A DNA stretch of 64,000 nt from Portunus trituberculatus (GCF_017591435.1 NC_059255.1:883835-947834); one strand, 5' to 3'; shown: positions 9,998-21,016, counted from the stretch's first letter. Notes: generated by a model not told the origin, from the sequence alone. Made by a program: numbers and translations.

Positions 9998-11014
9998 CAC
10001 TCAACCCTCGATTTGCCGGACCTCCATTTGCCGGATTTCGGATTTGCCGGACAAGAGTCTGTGGGAAAAAAAAAAAAAAAAAAAAAAAAGTCCGGGACAA
10101 GTCGATTTCAAACTACCGCGCCAGACAAAGTTCGCAAATCGGGCACTATAGATGGCAGCGCGGGCGGACATACACGTCTAGTACTGGACTGTAAACAAGT
10201 CTGCCGCACACACGAGTGTTGTGCTTACGTGCTTGTCGTGGATACACCTCTTCTTCACAACGATGCCACCCAAAAACCCACCAAAGAAAGTAACCAAGCG
10301 TACAGCTAAACCTGTGCACCTTTCTGTGTCGCAAAAACTGGAACTTTTACGTAAAATAGATGGAGGAATGAGTGTTGCCCAAGTCTGCGAGCTGTATGGG
10401 GTGAAAAAACAGACAGTTTCGGACATAAAAACTAGACGAAACTACTGAAGCCGCCACTAGACCACACGGGATCAGATATCTACCATCAATATATCTACAG
10501 TAAGGTAAATGCTAATAAAAAAAACAGTACAGATGTGTGTCGGCGGCATTGGCATGTGTTACGGCCCCACGTGGTGAGATGATGATGATGATGATGATGA
10601 TGATGGTCGTCGGAGGTTTTGCCTTTGCCTCGGCACCTCCTGTTACTTCTATTCTTCCTGATCCTGCCTTTCTTTTATTTTTCTTTCTCTTGTCTTCCAC
10701 ATCTGGTGCAAAGTCTCTTTCTTCTCCCTCAGTTTTGTTTTTCTGAACAAAAAACGTCTGATTTATTTTCCAACTTCCTGGTACAGCTGGTGCAGGTGCC
10801 GAAATGCCGTTAAAGACAACACTATGTTCCCACCGGAAATTTTTGCCGTTAAACACGGGATTCCGGTAAATCGCGTGCCGTTAAAGCGGGGTTCAACCTG
10901 TATAGGGTAAAGTCCGGCAAGGGGGTAGACCCCCGGACATTTTCCATTGCCGGACATTTGCCATTCCCGGACAAGCCTTCCCCCCTTTTAGTCTGGCAAA
11001 TCGAGGGTTGAGTG
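9998..11014 (+). mobile_element. nested 1,017-bp Tigger with proven empty site
   Basis: Inverted ends are CACTCAACCCTCGATTTGCC and GGCAAATCGAGGGTTGAGTG; TA lies at 9996-9997 and 11015-11016. The inverted arm near 59737 reads straight across the site as cagtactgac with a single TA, so the insertion is directly demonstrated. It encodes only the N-terminal DNA-binding part of a transposase (10263-10448). The rest is non-coding, with an A-run (10064-10088) and an (ATG)n run near 10579-10603. Confidence 0.93.
10263..10448 (+). pseudogene. Tigger transposase N-terminal helix-turn-helix
   Basis: Short frame starting MPPKNPPKKVTKRTAKPVHL, followed by 'QKLELLRKIDGG' and 'VCELYGVKKQTVSDI', the CENP-B/pogo-type psq helix-turn-helix. 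It stops after 61 residues (TGA at 10446), and the second DNA-binding lobe and DDE domain are deleted. The short peptide could in theory still bind the element's ends. A related sequence lies on the minus strand at 27874-27498. Confidence 0.75.
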
Positions 11015-11526
11015 TACTGACTTTAACTTGACCACCCTTGGAGCCTATTATCTCTTCCCCTCCCCCTCTTTTTTTTAACTGCATTACACATTACTCACAT
11101 GCATTACTAATTAGATGAATAAATGTATTATTAAAGGGTCTATTGTAAGCACAAATATATTCATAATAACCATGGCAAACACTAATAGCCTACTACCAGC
11201 GGCAAACCATGCAGCAACTAATAAAGGGCACAGATGGGCCTGGCAAGCCCACTATCAGTGAATGGTGGAAGTCTAGTATAACATCAAGCATGCTTTAGAT
11301 AACATCAAGTCATCTTGGGACGAAGTGAAGCCGTCTACCAAGAACTTGGCGTGGAATAAAGTATGACCAGAATGCGTGCAGACGATGACGTCTTATCCTT
11401 GTCTGCCCACTCAGTGGAAGATGATTAAGGGCTGAAATCCCTACTGTCCCTTAGCCTCGGGAAGGACATCATCTGATAGAATACATGGCGATTGAAAGGT
11501 AAATAAAAATATTTTCAGTTTATTTG

Positions 11527-12026
11527 NNNNNNNNNNNNNNNNNNNNNNNNNNNNNNNNNNNNNNNNNNNNNNNNNNNNNNNNNNNNNNNNNNNNNNNNNN
11601 NNNNNNNNNNNNNNNNNNNNNNNNNNNNNNNNNNNNNNNNNNNNNNNNNNNNNNNNNNNNNNNNNNNNNNNNNNNNNNNNNNNNNNNNNNNNNNNNNNNN
11701 NNNNNNNNNNNNNNNNNNNNNNNNNNNNNNNNNNNNNNNNNNNNNNNNNNNNNNNNNNNNNNNNNNNNNNNNNNNNNNNNNNNNNNNNNNNNNNNNNNNN
11801 NNNNNNNNNNNNNNNNNNNNNNNNNNNNNNNNNNNNNNNNNNNNNNNNNNNNNNNNNNNNNNNNNNNNNNNNNNNNNNNNNNNNNNNNNNNNNNNNNNNN
11901 NNNNNNNNNNNNNNNNNNNNNNNNNNNNNNNNNNNNNNNNNNNNNNNNNNNNNNNNNNNNNNNNNNNNNNNNNNNNNNNNNNNNNNNNNNNNNNNNNNNN
12001 NNNNNNNNNNNNNNNNNNNNNNNNNN
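11527..12026. other. assembly gap, 500 N
   Basis: Exactly 500 unknown bases, a round placeholder, so the true distance is unknown. The left arm of the inverted duplication ends at its edge. On the other arm the matching position (59220) is followed by an A-run at 59179-59200. The gap may therefore hide the rest of the Tigger-like element, other sequence, or a wrong join. Confidence 0.98.
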
Positions 12027-14114
12027 AACCTAAAGAAATTCTTTCAAGAGACAAATTGGATGAAATTCAAGAGTGCTAAGGAGCAAATGAAAAGTGGAAG
12101 GAATTTATAAAAATATACAAAGAAGGTGAGAAAAATTTGTACCAATAAGACAACATAGAGAAGTTGGAAAGCAGGACTGGTTTAACGATAGATGTGAAAA
12201 GGCTAGAACAAGAAAAGAGGATGCATGGAAGAGGTGGAGAAGGAAAAGACGGATTAAGCAATGGGAAAGTTACAAAAGAGCAAGAAATGAATATGTGTTG
12301 ATTAGAAGAGAAGAAAGAAAGAAACAAGAAAAGGATATAATTGATAAATGTAAAGACCAACCAAGGCTTTTTACAGACATGTGAACAACAACATCAAAAA
12401 TAGAGAAAGTATTGAAAGTTTAGAAGTAAATGGAGTATGCAGTGAGGATCCCAGGAAATGGCAGAGGCTATGAATGGATGCTTTCGGAAGGTATTCACAA
12501 AGGAGACTGCTTTTGACAAACCACTGGTAATGGAACAGAAAGGGATTATGAAGGAGTTTCAAGTAACTGTGGAGGAGATCAAGAATATGATGGGGAGTTT
12601 AGAAGTGAGAAAAGCTGTGGGACCTGATGGGGTATCAGGATGGATTTTAAGAGAATGCAGGAGCAACTGGCAGAAAAAGTTTGTGAAGTAATTGATGCCT
12701 CATTAAGGGAAGGTGTAGTGCCCCAAGACTGGAAAAGAGCTAACATTGTCCCAATTTATAAATCAGGTAACAAGAGAGACCCATTGAACTATAGACCAGT
12801 GTCACTTACAAGTGTGGTAGCTAAGATGTGTGAGAGGGTGGTGAAGAATAGATGGACAGACTTCTTGGAGAAAAATGACATACTTTGTGAGTGTCAATTT
12901 GGTTTTAGAAAAGGGCGTTCATGCACGACAAACCTGATATGTTACTATTCGAGGGTGATAGATGTAATACAGGAAAGAGATGGTTGGGCTGATGGAATAT
13001 ATCTGGATTTAAAAAAGGCCTTTGATAAGGTACCACACCGGAGACTGATCTGGAAACTTGAAATGGTAGGAGGAGTGCATGGCAGTTTACTAAAATGGAT
13101 GGAAGACTTTTGGTAGGAAGAGAAATGAGAACAATAATTAAGGACAGACCATCAGAATGGGGCTTGGTGGAGAGTGGAGTTCCACAGGGATCAGTGTTGG
13201 CACCAGTAATGTTTGCGGTCTACATAAATGACATGGTGGATGGGGTGTCCAGTTATGTGAGCCTATTTGCAGACGATGCAAAATTGTTAAGAAAAGTGAG
13301 ATGTGACAAAGATTGCAAACTACTCCAGGAAGACTTGGACAGAATATGGAAATGGAGCTGTACATGGCAAATGGAGTTCAACACGACAAAATGCAAGAAA
13401 TTAGAGTTTGGCAAGAGTGAAAGAAGAATCAGGAGTATGTACAAGATAGGAAATGAAGACATAAAACCAGTCATGAAGAAAAAGACCTTGGGGTGACAAT
13501 TACCAATGACCTATCGCCAGAGAGACATATAAACAAAATAATTGGAGAAGTATTGAACTTATTGAGGAACATAAGAGTGGCGTTCGTATATTTAGATGAA
13601 GAAATGATGAAGAAAATAATTACTGCAATGATAAGACCAAGGCTTGAATATGCAACAATACAGTGGGCTCTGAACTTAAAGAAACACATAAGGAAACTAG
13701 AGAAAGTACAGAGGGCTGCAACAAAAATGGTGCCTGACTTAAGAGATTTGACTTATGAAGACAGACTGAACAGAATGCAACTTCCGACCCTGGAAAACAG
13801 AAGAGAAAGGGAGACCTGATAGCAATATACAGAGTGATGATTGGCATGGAAAAATGGATAGGGAAGATCTGTGTATGTGGAATGAAAGAATGTCGAGAGG
13901 GCATGGGAAAAACTAAAAATGGCCACTTGTAGGAGAGATGTGAAAAAATATAGCTTCCCTCATAGAAGGGTGGTAGCATGGAATAGTTTAGACGTGGAAG
14001 TGGTCAACGCAAGGAATATTCATGATTTTAAGAAAAAGCTGGACATTAGTAGATATGGAGACGGGACAGTACGAGCATAGCTCTTTTCCCGTATGTTACA
14101 ATTAGGTAAATACA
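12027..14114 (+). mobile_element. CR1-like LINE after the gap (5' end in gap)
   Basis: LINE of the same broad group but a clearly different subfamily from copies B and C. It contains the endonuclease-RT linker, the RT, the C-terminal block and the tail acaattaggtaaatacacac at 14098-14117. The 5' part is lost in the gap. Confidence 0.88.
12458..14080 (+). pseudogene. LINE RT and C-terminal block (after gap)
   Basis: The RT is readable in overlapping frames: 'NYRPVSLTSVVAKMCERVV', 'FGFRKGRSCTTNL', motif A 'YLDLKKAFDKVPHRR', motif B 'GVPQGSVLAPVMF' and motif C 'LFADDAK' (intact). Small indels at about 12665, 13110 and 13490 and one after 13800 break an otherwise well-kept frame. The C-terminus has 'RPRLEYATIQWALNLKK' and 'SFPHRRVVAWNSLD'. 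So few lesions suggest a fairly young copy, or indel errors in the assembly. Confidence 0.85.
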
Positions 14115-14275
14115 CACTCGAGAGACACGGTTGAGAGCGGGCGCACTGGCGCAGTTCCGACGATCAGCTGATCTTCACTACACCTGTTGTATAGTATTAC
14201 AGTGGCCTGGGCAGGTAGTGTGGACTCATTTTTTTTTTTTTTTTTCCTCTCCATGAAATCAATTAGTAAGAAATA

Positions 14276-15304
14276 ATGAGTGAAAAAGAGATTCCATCCA
14301 AAAGCAGACACGAGAATAGAGAAGGGGCTGATGATGACTATGTCGGTGAGGGAGAACGCGTATTCGAAGGGTTCGATACGACGACAACTTCACTACTTAA
14401 GAGAGTGTTCAATATTGAATGTAAACTAGATAAACTGATAAAGGAGAAGATGGAAATGAAAGAGAATAAAGAACAGGAAATGGAGTTTATAAGACTGAGA
14501 GAAAGGATAAGAAAAGTGGAAGAAAATGAAGCTAGGCTAAGAGCGGAAAACGAAGAACTAAAAAAGGAAGTAGCTAACTACAAAAAACAGATGGAAGAAG
14601 GACTCGGTAAAGCCGAGAAAGAAAAGGAGAAGCTGAAAGATCTAGTAAACAAGGAAGAGGAAAGAGTACAGAACGTGATTAAAAAGAAGTACAAGCATGG
14701 AGAGTCCAAGATAAGAAAGATAAGGCCGATTTTCAGGAGGTGATTCAAGAACAACTTAAAGAAAAAGAAGAAAATATGACAAACAAAATGATAGGAGTCC
14801 TCAAGACAAAAGAAAATCTAGTTAGAGAAATTGCAGAAAAAAAGAAGAGTGTAGTCGTATTTGGAATAAAAGAAAAAAATATAAAATATAGACCAAAAAG
14901 AGAAAAAGAAGAATTGAAATCAGTCAGACCTACTGAAGAATCTTAATGATGAAGATAGGCAGAACTTGGAAGAGGAAGTAGAAGAAATAAACAGAATGGG
15001 ACCATATCAAGAAGGAAAAACGAGACCAATTAAAATACTACTAAAATCACAAGCAGCAACAGAAGAAATATTATATAGAACAACAAAACTTAGAGAAACA
15101 GAAGGCTGTAAGGATATCTATATAAAGAAAAATAGAAATGAGGAAGAAAGGAAGAGATACAATGAACTGGCAGCAGCAGTAAGGGAAAAGAATAATGAAA
15201 GGTCAGAAGAAGAGAAGAAGGCATTTTTTTGGAGAATTCTAGGAGACAGGATAAGGAAATGGTATATAAACGAGAAGGAAGAGAAAAAAGTGGAACAAGT
15301 TTAA
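14276..15304 (+). pseudogene. LINE C ORF1: coiled coil plus RNA-binding-like region
   Basis: The ATG at 14276 opens an acidic start (MSEKEIPSKSRHENREG), then 'VFEGFD' and a long Glu/Lys-rich coiled coil (about residues 40-150). In the next frame comes 'IAEKKKSVVVFGIKEKN', an RRM-like strand. Last is a basic region, 'GKTRPIKILLKSQAATEEIL', similar in plan to the C-terminal domain of LINE-1-type ORF1 proteins. These proteins bind the element RNA. Two shifts (near 14740 and 14950) split it. The N-terminus matches the partial copies at 9509 and 60225. Confidence 0.75.
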
Positions 15305-16510
15305 CTAAAAATGATAAAGGCAAAAGACTAAAAATGATGTATACGAACACAGACGGGGTTTTATCAAGTAAATTAGAATTAAGAGATTACATAAAGAAAG
15401 AAAATCCAGATATTGTATGCCTGGCTGAAACAAAACTAAATGAGGCAATCATAATAGATTTGGATAATAGGTATAATGTATGGAGAAGAGACAGAGTGGG
15501 TAAAGGAGGAGGAGGAGTCATGATAATGTTAAGGAAGGAGATAGTGATCAACCAAGTGGAATGTGGGGAAGGAAAAGCAGAAGTATTGTATATTAAGATG
15601 CATATTAATAAAAAAGAGTTAATAATCATTGTAACATATGTGCCACCAAAATCAAATTCATGGACCAATCAAGAATATAAAGACATGATAGATGACACAA
15701 TAAGGAGTCTAACGAGAATCGTTAAAGAAAGGAGAAAAGTGATATTAGTAGATTTCAACTGTAAAGAAGTGGACTGGGAAAATTATGAAAGTGGTATGGG
15801 GGAAGAAGCCTGGGAGAAAGATTCTTGAACCTAATGATAGACAATATGATGGACCAGAGAGTAAAGGAATGCACAAGATTCAGAGGAAACGACGAGCCGG
15901 CGAGATTGGACCTAGTTTTTACAAGGGGTATACAAATGAATGACGATATAAGATATAAGTGCCCATTGGGAAAGAGTGACCATGCAATATTAGAAATAGA
16001 TATAGAAGAAGGAAAGGAAGATAGAGACGATTCATACAAAGGAGACCGATTAAATTACAGAAAGGCTGATATTGAGAATCTCAAGAACTATTTTAAAACG
16101 TAGACTGGGAGGAGATGGAAAACTCAGAGACAATGCAAGACAAATATAACTTATTTTTGGAAATATACAAAACAGGAGTCAGGGAATATGTCCCAAAATA
16201 TAGACCAAAAGAAGAAGGAAAGAAAGATTGGTTTAATGCAAGGTGTGCTAGGGCAAAGGAGAAAAGAGATGGAGCATGGAAAAGGTGGAGGAGAAATAGG
16301 AATCCAACAAACAAGGAAAACTTCAAGGCAGCGAGAAATGAATATGTTAAGGTTAGGAAGGAAGAGGAAAAGAACTTCGAAAAATGTAAGGAGCAACCAA
16401 AATTGTTTTATAGATTCATAAATGAAAAAATTAGGCAAAAAGAAACAATAGAAAGGTTAAAAGGAGAGAACGGGATGGTGGAAGACCCAAAAGTATGGCA
16501 GAACTATTAA
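15305..16510 (+). pseudogene. LINE C endonuclease domain and linker
   Basis: Same domain as in copy B: 'MMYTNTDGVLSSKLELRDY', 'PDIVCLAETKL', 'VTYVPPKSNSW', 'LVDFNCKEVDW' (the Gly of GDFN is lost by a 3-bp deletion), 'RLDLVF' near 15905 and 'CPLGKSDHAILE'. A one-base loss at about 15822 gives a stop after 'EAWEKDS', and further shifts occur at about 15930 and 16098. It ends in a Lys/Arg-rich linker (WKRWRRNRNP...) before the RT. Confidence 0.85.
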
Positions 16511-16583
16511 ATAAAAATTCCAGGAGGTCTTTACTAAAGAATCCAAATTTGAGAGGCCACAGGGTAATAGAGAGACAATCTAT

Positions 16584-18131
16584 ATGAAAGAGATTAAAGT
16601 AACCAAGCTTGAAATAAAAGAGTTAATGAAGGAACTGGATGAAGAGAAGGCAATGGGACCGGATGAAGTCTCAGGCAGAATACTGAAAGAATGTAGGGAA
16701 GAACTAGCAAGTCCTATATACAACATCATAAAATGCTCAATAGAAAATGGAACAGTGCCAGTAGAATGGAAAAGAGCTGAGGTGGTTCCCATATATAAGA
16801 GCGGAAGGAAAGAAGAACCTTTAAATTACAGACCGGTATCACTAACTAGTGTAATATGCAAGATGTGTGAAAGAATAATAAAGAAACAATGGATCGAGTT
16901 CCTTGAAGACAACAAATTAATATCAAATAGCCAATTTGGTTTTAGAAAAGGACGGTCTTGTGTAACTAATTTATTGAGTTTCTATTCTAGAATAGTTGAT
17001 AGAGTACAAGAGAGAGAGGATGGGTTGACTGCATCTATTTGGATTTAAAAAAGGCGTTTGACAAAGTGCCACACGCAAGATTACTGTGGAAGTTAGAGGA
17101 GAAGGGTGGCTTAAAAGGAAGCACATTGAGATGGATAGAAAATTATTTGAGGGGGAGAGAAATAAGGACGGTAGTTAAAGATATGAAGTCCAAGTGGAGA
17201 GCAGTAGAAAGCGGAGTGCCACAGGGGTCAGTATTGGCACCAGTACTTTTCCTCATTTATATTAACGACATGCCAGAAGGAGTGAACAGCTACATAAATT
17301 TGTTTGCGGATGATACGAAACTGTGCAGAGTTATAAAGCAAAAGGAGGATTGTGAAATACTGCAAGAAGACCTAAATAAGATCTGGGAATGGAGTAAGAA
17401 GTGGGAAATGGAATTCAATGTGAACAAAAGCCATGTCATGGAAATGGGAAAGAGTGAAAGACAACCTGTGGGAATCTATAAGATGGGAGATGGAGTAGAA
17501 CTGGAGAAAGTCAAAAGGAAAAGGACTTAGGAGTGACGATGGAAGAAAACAATCAACCAGTAAGCCATATTGATAGAATTTTAGAGAAACATATAATTTG
17601 CTAAGGAATATTGGAGTAGCATTTCACTACATGGACAAAGAAATGATGAAGAAATTGATAAATACTATAATAAGACCCAGATTGGAATATGCAGGAGTAG
17701 TGTGGACCCCTAATAAAAAGAAACACATAAGAAAATTGGAGAGGCTACAAAAAATGGCTACAAGAATGGTCCCAGAACTTGAAGGGATGACATATGAGGA
17801 GAGACTAAAGGCTATGGATCTACCAACCTTGGAACAAAGAAGGGAGAGAGGAGACCTGATACAAGTCTATAAATTGATCAAAGGAATGGACCAAGTGGAT
17901 AATGAGAAACTGATCCTGAGAGAAGAATATGACACCCGAAGCACAAGATCGCATAGTAAAAAGCTGAGAAAGGGAAGATGTCTGAGAGATATAAAAAAAT
18001 ATAGTTTCCCGCAGAGATGTATTGAGACGTGGAACAGTTTAGATGAAGAAGTAGTGTCTGCAACGAGTGTGCACACTTTTAAAGTAAGATTGGATAAGTG
18101 TAGATATGGAGACGGAGCCACACGAGCATAA
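16584..18131 (+). pseudogene. LINE C reverse transcriptase and C-terminal block
   Basis: RT motifs: 'NYRPVSLTSVICKMCERI', 'FGFRKGRSCVTNLLSFYSR', motif A 'LDLKKAFDKVPHARLLWK', motif B 'GVPQGSVLAPVLF' and motif C 'LFADDTK'. One base is missing at about 17025 in 'gagaggatggg', another near 17515 and another near 17580. The remaining frame to 18131 is clean and holds 'RLERLQKMATRMVPELEGM' and 'SFPQRCIETWNSLDEEVV'. All RT catalytic residues are present. Confidence 0.88.
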
Positions 18132-18174
18132 AGCCCAGGCCCTGTAAAACTACAACTAGGTAAATACACACACA

Positions 18175-18200
18175 CACAAATACAAAAACAACAAATTTTC

Positions 18201-18287
<87 letters not shown>

Positions 18288-18462
18288 AAGAGAGAAGCGT
18301 CCAGTTTCCTCTTCGAAGGCGATATAGTGACTAAAAAATAGCAGCATAATACACAAAGATGACAAGTATGACAAGCTTGCATGAGTTTCTCGCGCTTGGG
18401 TGCGCGGCACTACCACCCATATATCGTACAGGCGGGCTTTTTTAACATCCGGCGCGAAGGGG
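18175..18462 (-). mobile_element. piggyBac-type element fragment
   Basis: Read on the minus strand it begins CCCCTTCGCGCCGGATGTTA next to TTAA (18463-18466) and matches 41924-42110 of the larger copy. The (GA)n core and the ttgttgtttt segment before a (GT)n run are kept in both. The distal end is missing, replaced by LINE C's tail. The TTAA lies against the stop codon of the RNase H frame of the LTR element (stop at 18467-18469), so it inserted right behind that gene or marks a breakpoint there. Confidence 0.7.
18204..18285. repeat. (TC)n microsatellite, 82 bp
   Basis: Uninterrupted TC dinucleotides inside the piggyBac-type fragment. Antisense frames of alternating Arg-Glu come from this tract and are not genes. 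Confidence 0.98.
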
Positions 18463-18466
18463 TTAA

Positions 18467-18979
18467 TTAATCTGGAGCACGAGACAACGCATCAGCAATA
18501 AGGCTATGTTTACCGCTTATATGTCTTATTTCCATGTTGTAAGATTGTAACGTTAACCACCACCTAGTCAAACGCTGATTTTTATTTCTCATGCGAGACA
18601 CAAATTGCAGTGGATTATGATCACTGTATACAATACATTTTTTATTAGTGTTACCTAAATACACTTCAAACTTTTCTAGTGCCATTAGCAATGCAACAGC
18701 TTCCTTTTCTATAGTGCTGTAACTTTTTTGGTAAGACTTGAACTTGGTTGACATGTAACATAAAGGATGCATTATACTATTGTCATCAGCCTGTAACAGT
18801 ACAGCACCTGCACCAATATCACTTGCATATACTTGTACTACGAATGGACGATAGAAATTAGGTGCTCTCAAAACTGGCGACGTAATCAATAGAGAACAGA
18901 TCTTATCAAATGCCGTCTGACATGCGGGTGACCATACAAACTTCTTGAGGGCTGACGAGGTCTGTGAGTGGGGCGGCAA
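18467..18979 (-). pseudogene. RNase H domain, Gmr1-like copy 1
   Basis: Gypsy-type RNase H that would degrade the RNA template. Motifs are 'QVYASDIGAGAVLLQ' (first catalytic Asp), 'STIEKEAVALLMALEKF' (Glu), 'VYSDHNPLQFV' (Asp) and the end 'HSLIADALSRAPD' (typical DALSR). It continues the RT in another frame: the RT frame (to 18906) overlaps this one, so a single shift near 18930 separates them. The domain itself is uninterrupted. Confidence 0.9.
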
Positions 18980-19601
18980 CTACCGAGAAATTCGGGCAGA
19001 ATCGTCGATAATAGCCAGCCATTCCCAAAAATCGTTGCACAGCTTTTTGGTTGCTTGGTATGGGCAGATTACAGATAGCCTCCACCTTGGCTGCTACAGG
19101 TGCAATGATCCCTCCTCCCACTTCATGTCCGAGGAAGGTAATTCGTGCATGCCCAAACTCACTCTTCATTAGGTTTACTGTGAGTTTGGCGTCTGATAAA
19201 CGTTGAAAGAGAGCCTTCAGTGTAGCAAGATGTTGAGGCCAGGAAGAGGAGTATACCACCAGATCATCCAAGTACACACTCACCCCTTCAAGTCCTGTGA
19301 TAACTACTGACATAAGCCTCTGGAAGACAGCTGGGGCATTTCGCATCCCAAAGGGAAGGACGGTGTACTGATAGAGGCCATCAGGAGTCACAAAGGCAGA
19401 TATCTTCTTAGCCTCCTCTGACAGGGGTATTTGGTAATAACCCTTTAGAAGATCCAGCTTGGTGATGTAAGCAACATTTCCTACCGAATCTATGATGTCG
19501 TCGATGCGAGGTAGTGGGAAACTGTCAGCACGGGTGAGCTGGTTTACCTGCCGGTAGTTGGTACACAAGCGGAAACTCCCGTCCGGCTTGGGAACGAGCA
19601 C
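18906..19601 (-). pseudogene. reverse transcriptase core, Gmr1-like copy 1
   Basis: Gypsy-type RT: 'FRLCTNYRQVNQLT', 'YITKLDLLKGYYQIPLS', 'LPFGMRNAPAVFQRLM', catalytic 'VYLDDLVVYS' and 'FLGHEVGGG', then 'RFLGMAGYYRRFCPNFS'. All catalytic Asp residues are present. The N-terminal part is in the next frame upstream (19896-19618). The frame is lost at 18906, where RNase H continues in another frame. Confidence 0.92.
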
Positions 19602-19617
19602 GCACGGAGAGGCCCAC

Positions 19618-19896
19618 TCACTGTTGCTGGAGCAGGAACTGAACCTCGTCTTTCAGGATCTGCCGCTTGTCAGGGGACACACGGTAGGGCGACTGCTTGA
19701 CAGGAGCAGCACCTTCTACCAAACCAACCTCATACAGCACAACAGGACTGGGTCTGGGTACATCTGCAAAATTCTCTCGAAATTCTTCCAGCAGCTCATG
19801 CACTTGTGTCCGCTGTTCCTGAAGTAAATGATGGGTCTTAATGCAAGGATCATTAAGTATATCAGAATTCTTTAGTTTGACTTCTTTTCCTTTCAT
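19618..19896 (-). pseudogene. RT N-terminal part, Gmr1-like copy 1
   Basis: Contains 'LLEEFRENFADVPRPSPVV' and 'VKQSPYRVSPDKRQILKDEV', the region that normally lies between protease and RT in gypsy elements. Here it directly follows the integrase C-terminus (ending at 19893, overlapping by 4 bases in another frame). This is the clearest single piece of evidence for integrase upstream of RT. A short gap in the frame near 19610 precedes 'SPCVLVPKPDGSFRLC'. Confidence 0.88.
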
Positions 19897-20138
19897 AAAT
19901 CATCACTGTCATCTTGGTCCTTCCATTTCTCCGTACTATTAAGATCTTGTTTGACACACACTAAGGCTGCATCATACCTTGGGTAATATTCCTTTAGAAG
20001 ATTTACATGAACTAATCTTTTCTCCTTCCGCCTACCAGGTGTAGCAATGACATGATTTACGTCACTCTCTTTACTGAGAACTTCAAATGGTCCTTGGTAC
20101 TTGGCATGGAGGGGAAACCACCTTAATGGCAGAAACAA
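19893..20138 (-). pseudogene. integrase C-terminal (GPY/F) region, Gmr1-like copy 1
   Basis: Shows 'PLHAKYQGPFEVLSKESD' and 'RLVHVNLLKEYYPRYD', the GPY/F-type module that follows the integrase core in gypsy-group elements. It lies between the integrase core (upstream) and the RT (downstream), separated from the core by a shift near 20160. Confidence 0.85.
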
Positions 20139-20184
20139 TAAAACTTTATCTCCTGATTGAAATGACCTAGGTACTGTATCTTTG

Positions 20185-21010
20185 TCATAGTCTCTTCATT
20201 TCTGCCTGAGCTTCTAACAAATTTTCTTTAGCTAGTTCATGAGCATTTTTTAGTCTGTTCTTCATTTTCACTACATATTCACTAAGAGTAACTGAATCAT
20301 GTTCATCTAACCAACTTTCTTGTAACAGTTTCAATGGCCCTCTGATATCTCTTCCAAATAACAAATCATAAGGTGAATGTCCAAGACTCTCTTGTTTCAC
20401 ACTTCTGATAGCATACAATACATAAGGAATACCTTCATCCCAGTCACATGTATTTTCTACACAAAACTTAGTCAGCATGCTCTTGAGAGTCTGGTGAAAC
20501 CGCTCAAGGGCACCTTGACTTTCCGGCTGGTATGCAGAAGCTAAATACTGTTTTATACCCAAGGTAGCCATGACTTGCTGAAAAATACCTGAAGTAAAGT
20601 TACTACCCTGGTCTGACTGGATTATCTGAGGCAAACCAAACTGAGTGAAAAATCTGGTCAATACAGGTATGATTGATTTTGACGTTATACGTCTCAAAGG
20701 AATAGCTTCTGGATACATTGTTGTTGTACACATAATCGTTAATAAATACTCATTACCACTCCTAGTTTTGGGTAGAGGTCCCACAACATCAATGATTACC
20801 TTAGCAAAAGGTTCATCCATTACAGGAATAGGGTGAAGTGGAGCAGGTTTAATGCCTTGATTAGAGAGAGCTGACAAGTATGGCAAGATCTACAATATTC
20901 TGCAACATCAGAAGTTATACCTGGCCAATAGAAGTACCTAAGGATTCTGTCTGAGGTTTTCTTTACCCCAGATGTCCTCCTATGTGGTCATGGGCTAGCT
21001 CAAGCACATT
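20185..21010 (-). pseudogene. integrase, Gmr1-like copy 1
   Basis: Zinc-binding HHCC head near 21005-20890: 'ELAHDHIGG...HLGVKKT' then 'YCRSCHTCQ', split by a shift near 20980. The DDE core follows: 'VIIDVVGPLPKTRSGNEYLL' (Asp 1), 'QIIQSDQGSNFTSG' (Asp 2) and 'YQPESQGALERFHQTLKSM' (Glu). It would join the element DNA to the host chromosome. All catalytic residues are present; the first 41 codons are out of frame with the core. Confidence 0.92.
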
Positions 21011-21016
21011 ACCTTT

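Larger units (their letters stand above)
5723..11526 (+). repeat. left arm of large inverted duplication
   Basis: This segment is repeated in reverse complement at 59221-64000. Base 5723 pairs with the window end 64000, and base 11526, the last base before the gap, pairs with 59221. The left arm is 5,804 bp and the right arm 4,780 bp. The difference is almost wholly the 1,017-bp Tigger at 9998-11014 plus one TA. The arms are not identical: single-base changes and small indels are visible, for example around 9895 and 8100. Both true ends lie outside what can be seen: one in the gap, one beyond the window. Confidence 0.93.
9802..11526 (+). mobile_element. Tigger-like element, truncated by assembly gap
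   Basis: Starts after TA (9800-9801) with cattaaatcctcattata and runs into the gap. Its full form is visible inverted at 59017-59933, where both ends and both TAs are present. Inside, between 11200 and 11480, plus-strand scraps in shifted frames recall the Tigger transposase C-terminal region ('MQQLIKGTDG', and 'SSW/DEV' and 'CLPTQWKMI'-like pieces). A second Tigger is inserted at 9998-11014. Confidence 0.75.
14115..18170 (+). mobile_element. CR1-like LINE, copy C (near full length)
   Basis: The most complete LINE here, about 4.05 kb: leader with GATCAGCTGATC at 14162-14173, ORF1, endonuclease, RT, C-terminal block and tail caactaggtaaatacacaca near 18152. It is the template for interpreting copy B and its inverted twin. 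It sits directly after the tail of another LINE and is followed by an (AC)n/(CT)n-rich fragment of a piggyBac-type element. Only a handful of single-base indels separate it from coding competence. Confidence 0.92.

Noticed and set aside
10537..10746. Met-rich frame
   Set aside because: Caused by an (ATG)n run inside the nested Tigger.
11515..12054. open frames of 169-179 X
   Set aside because: They consist of gap Ns.
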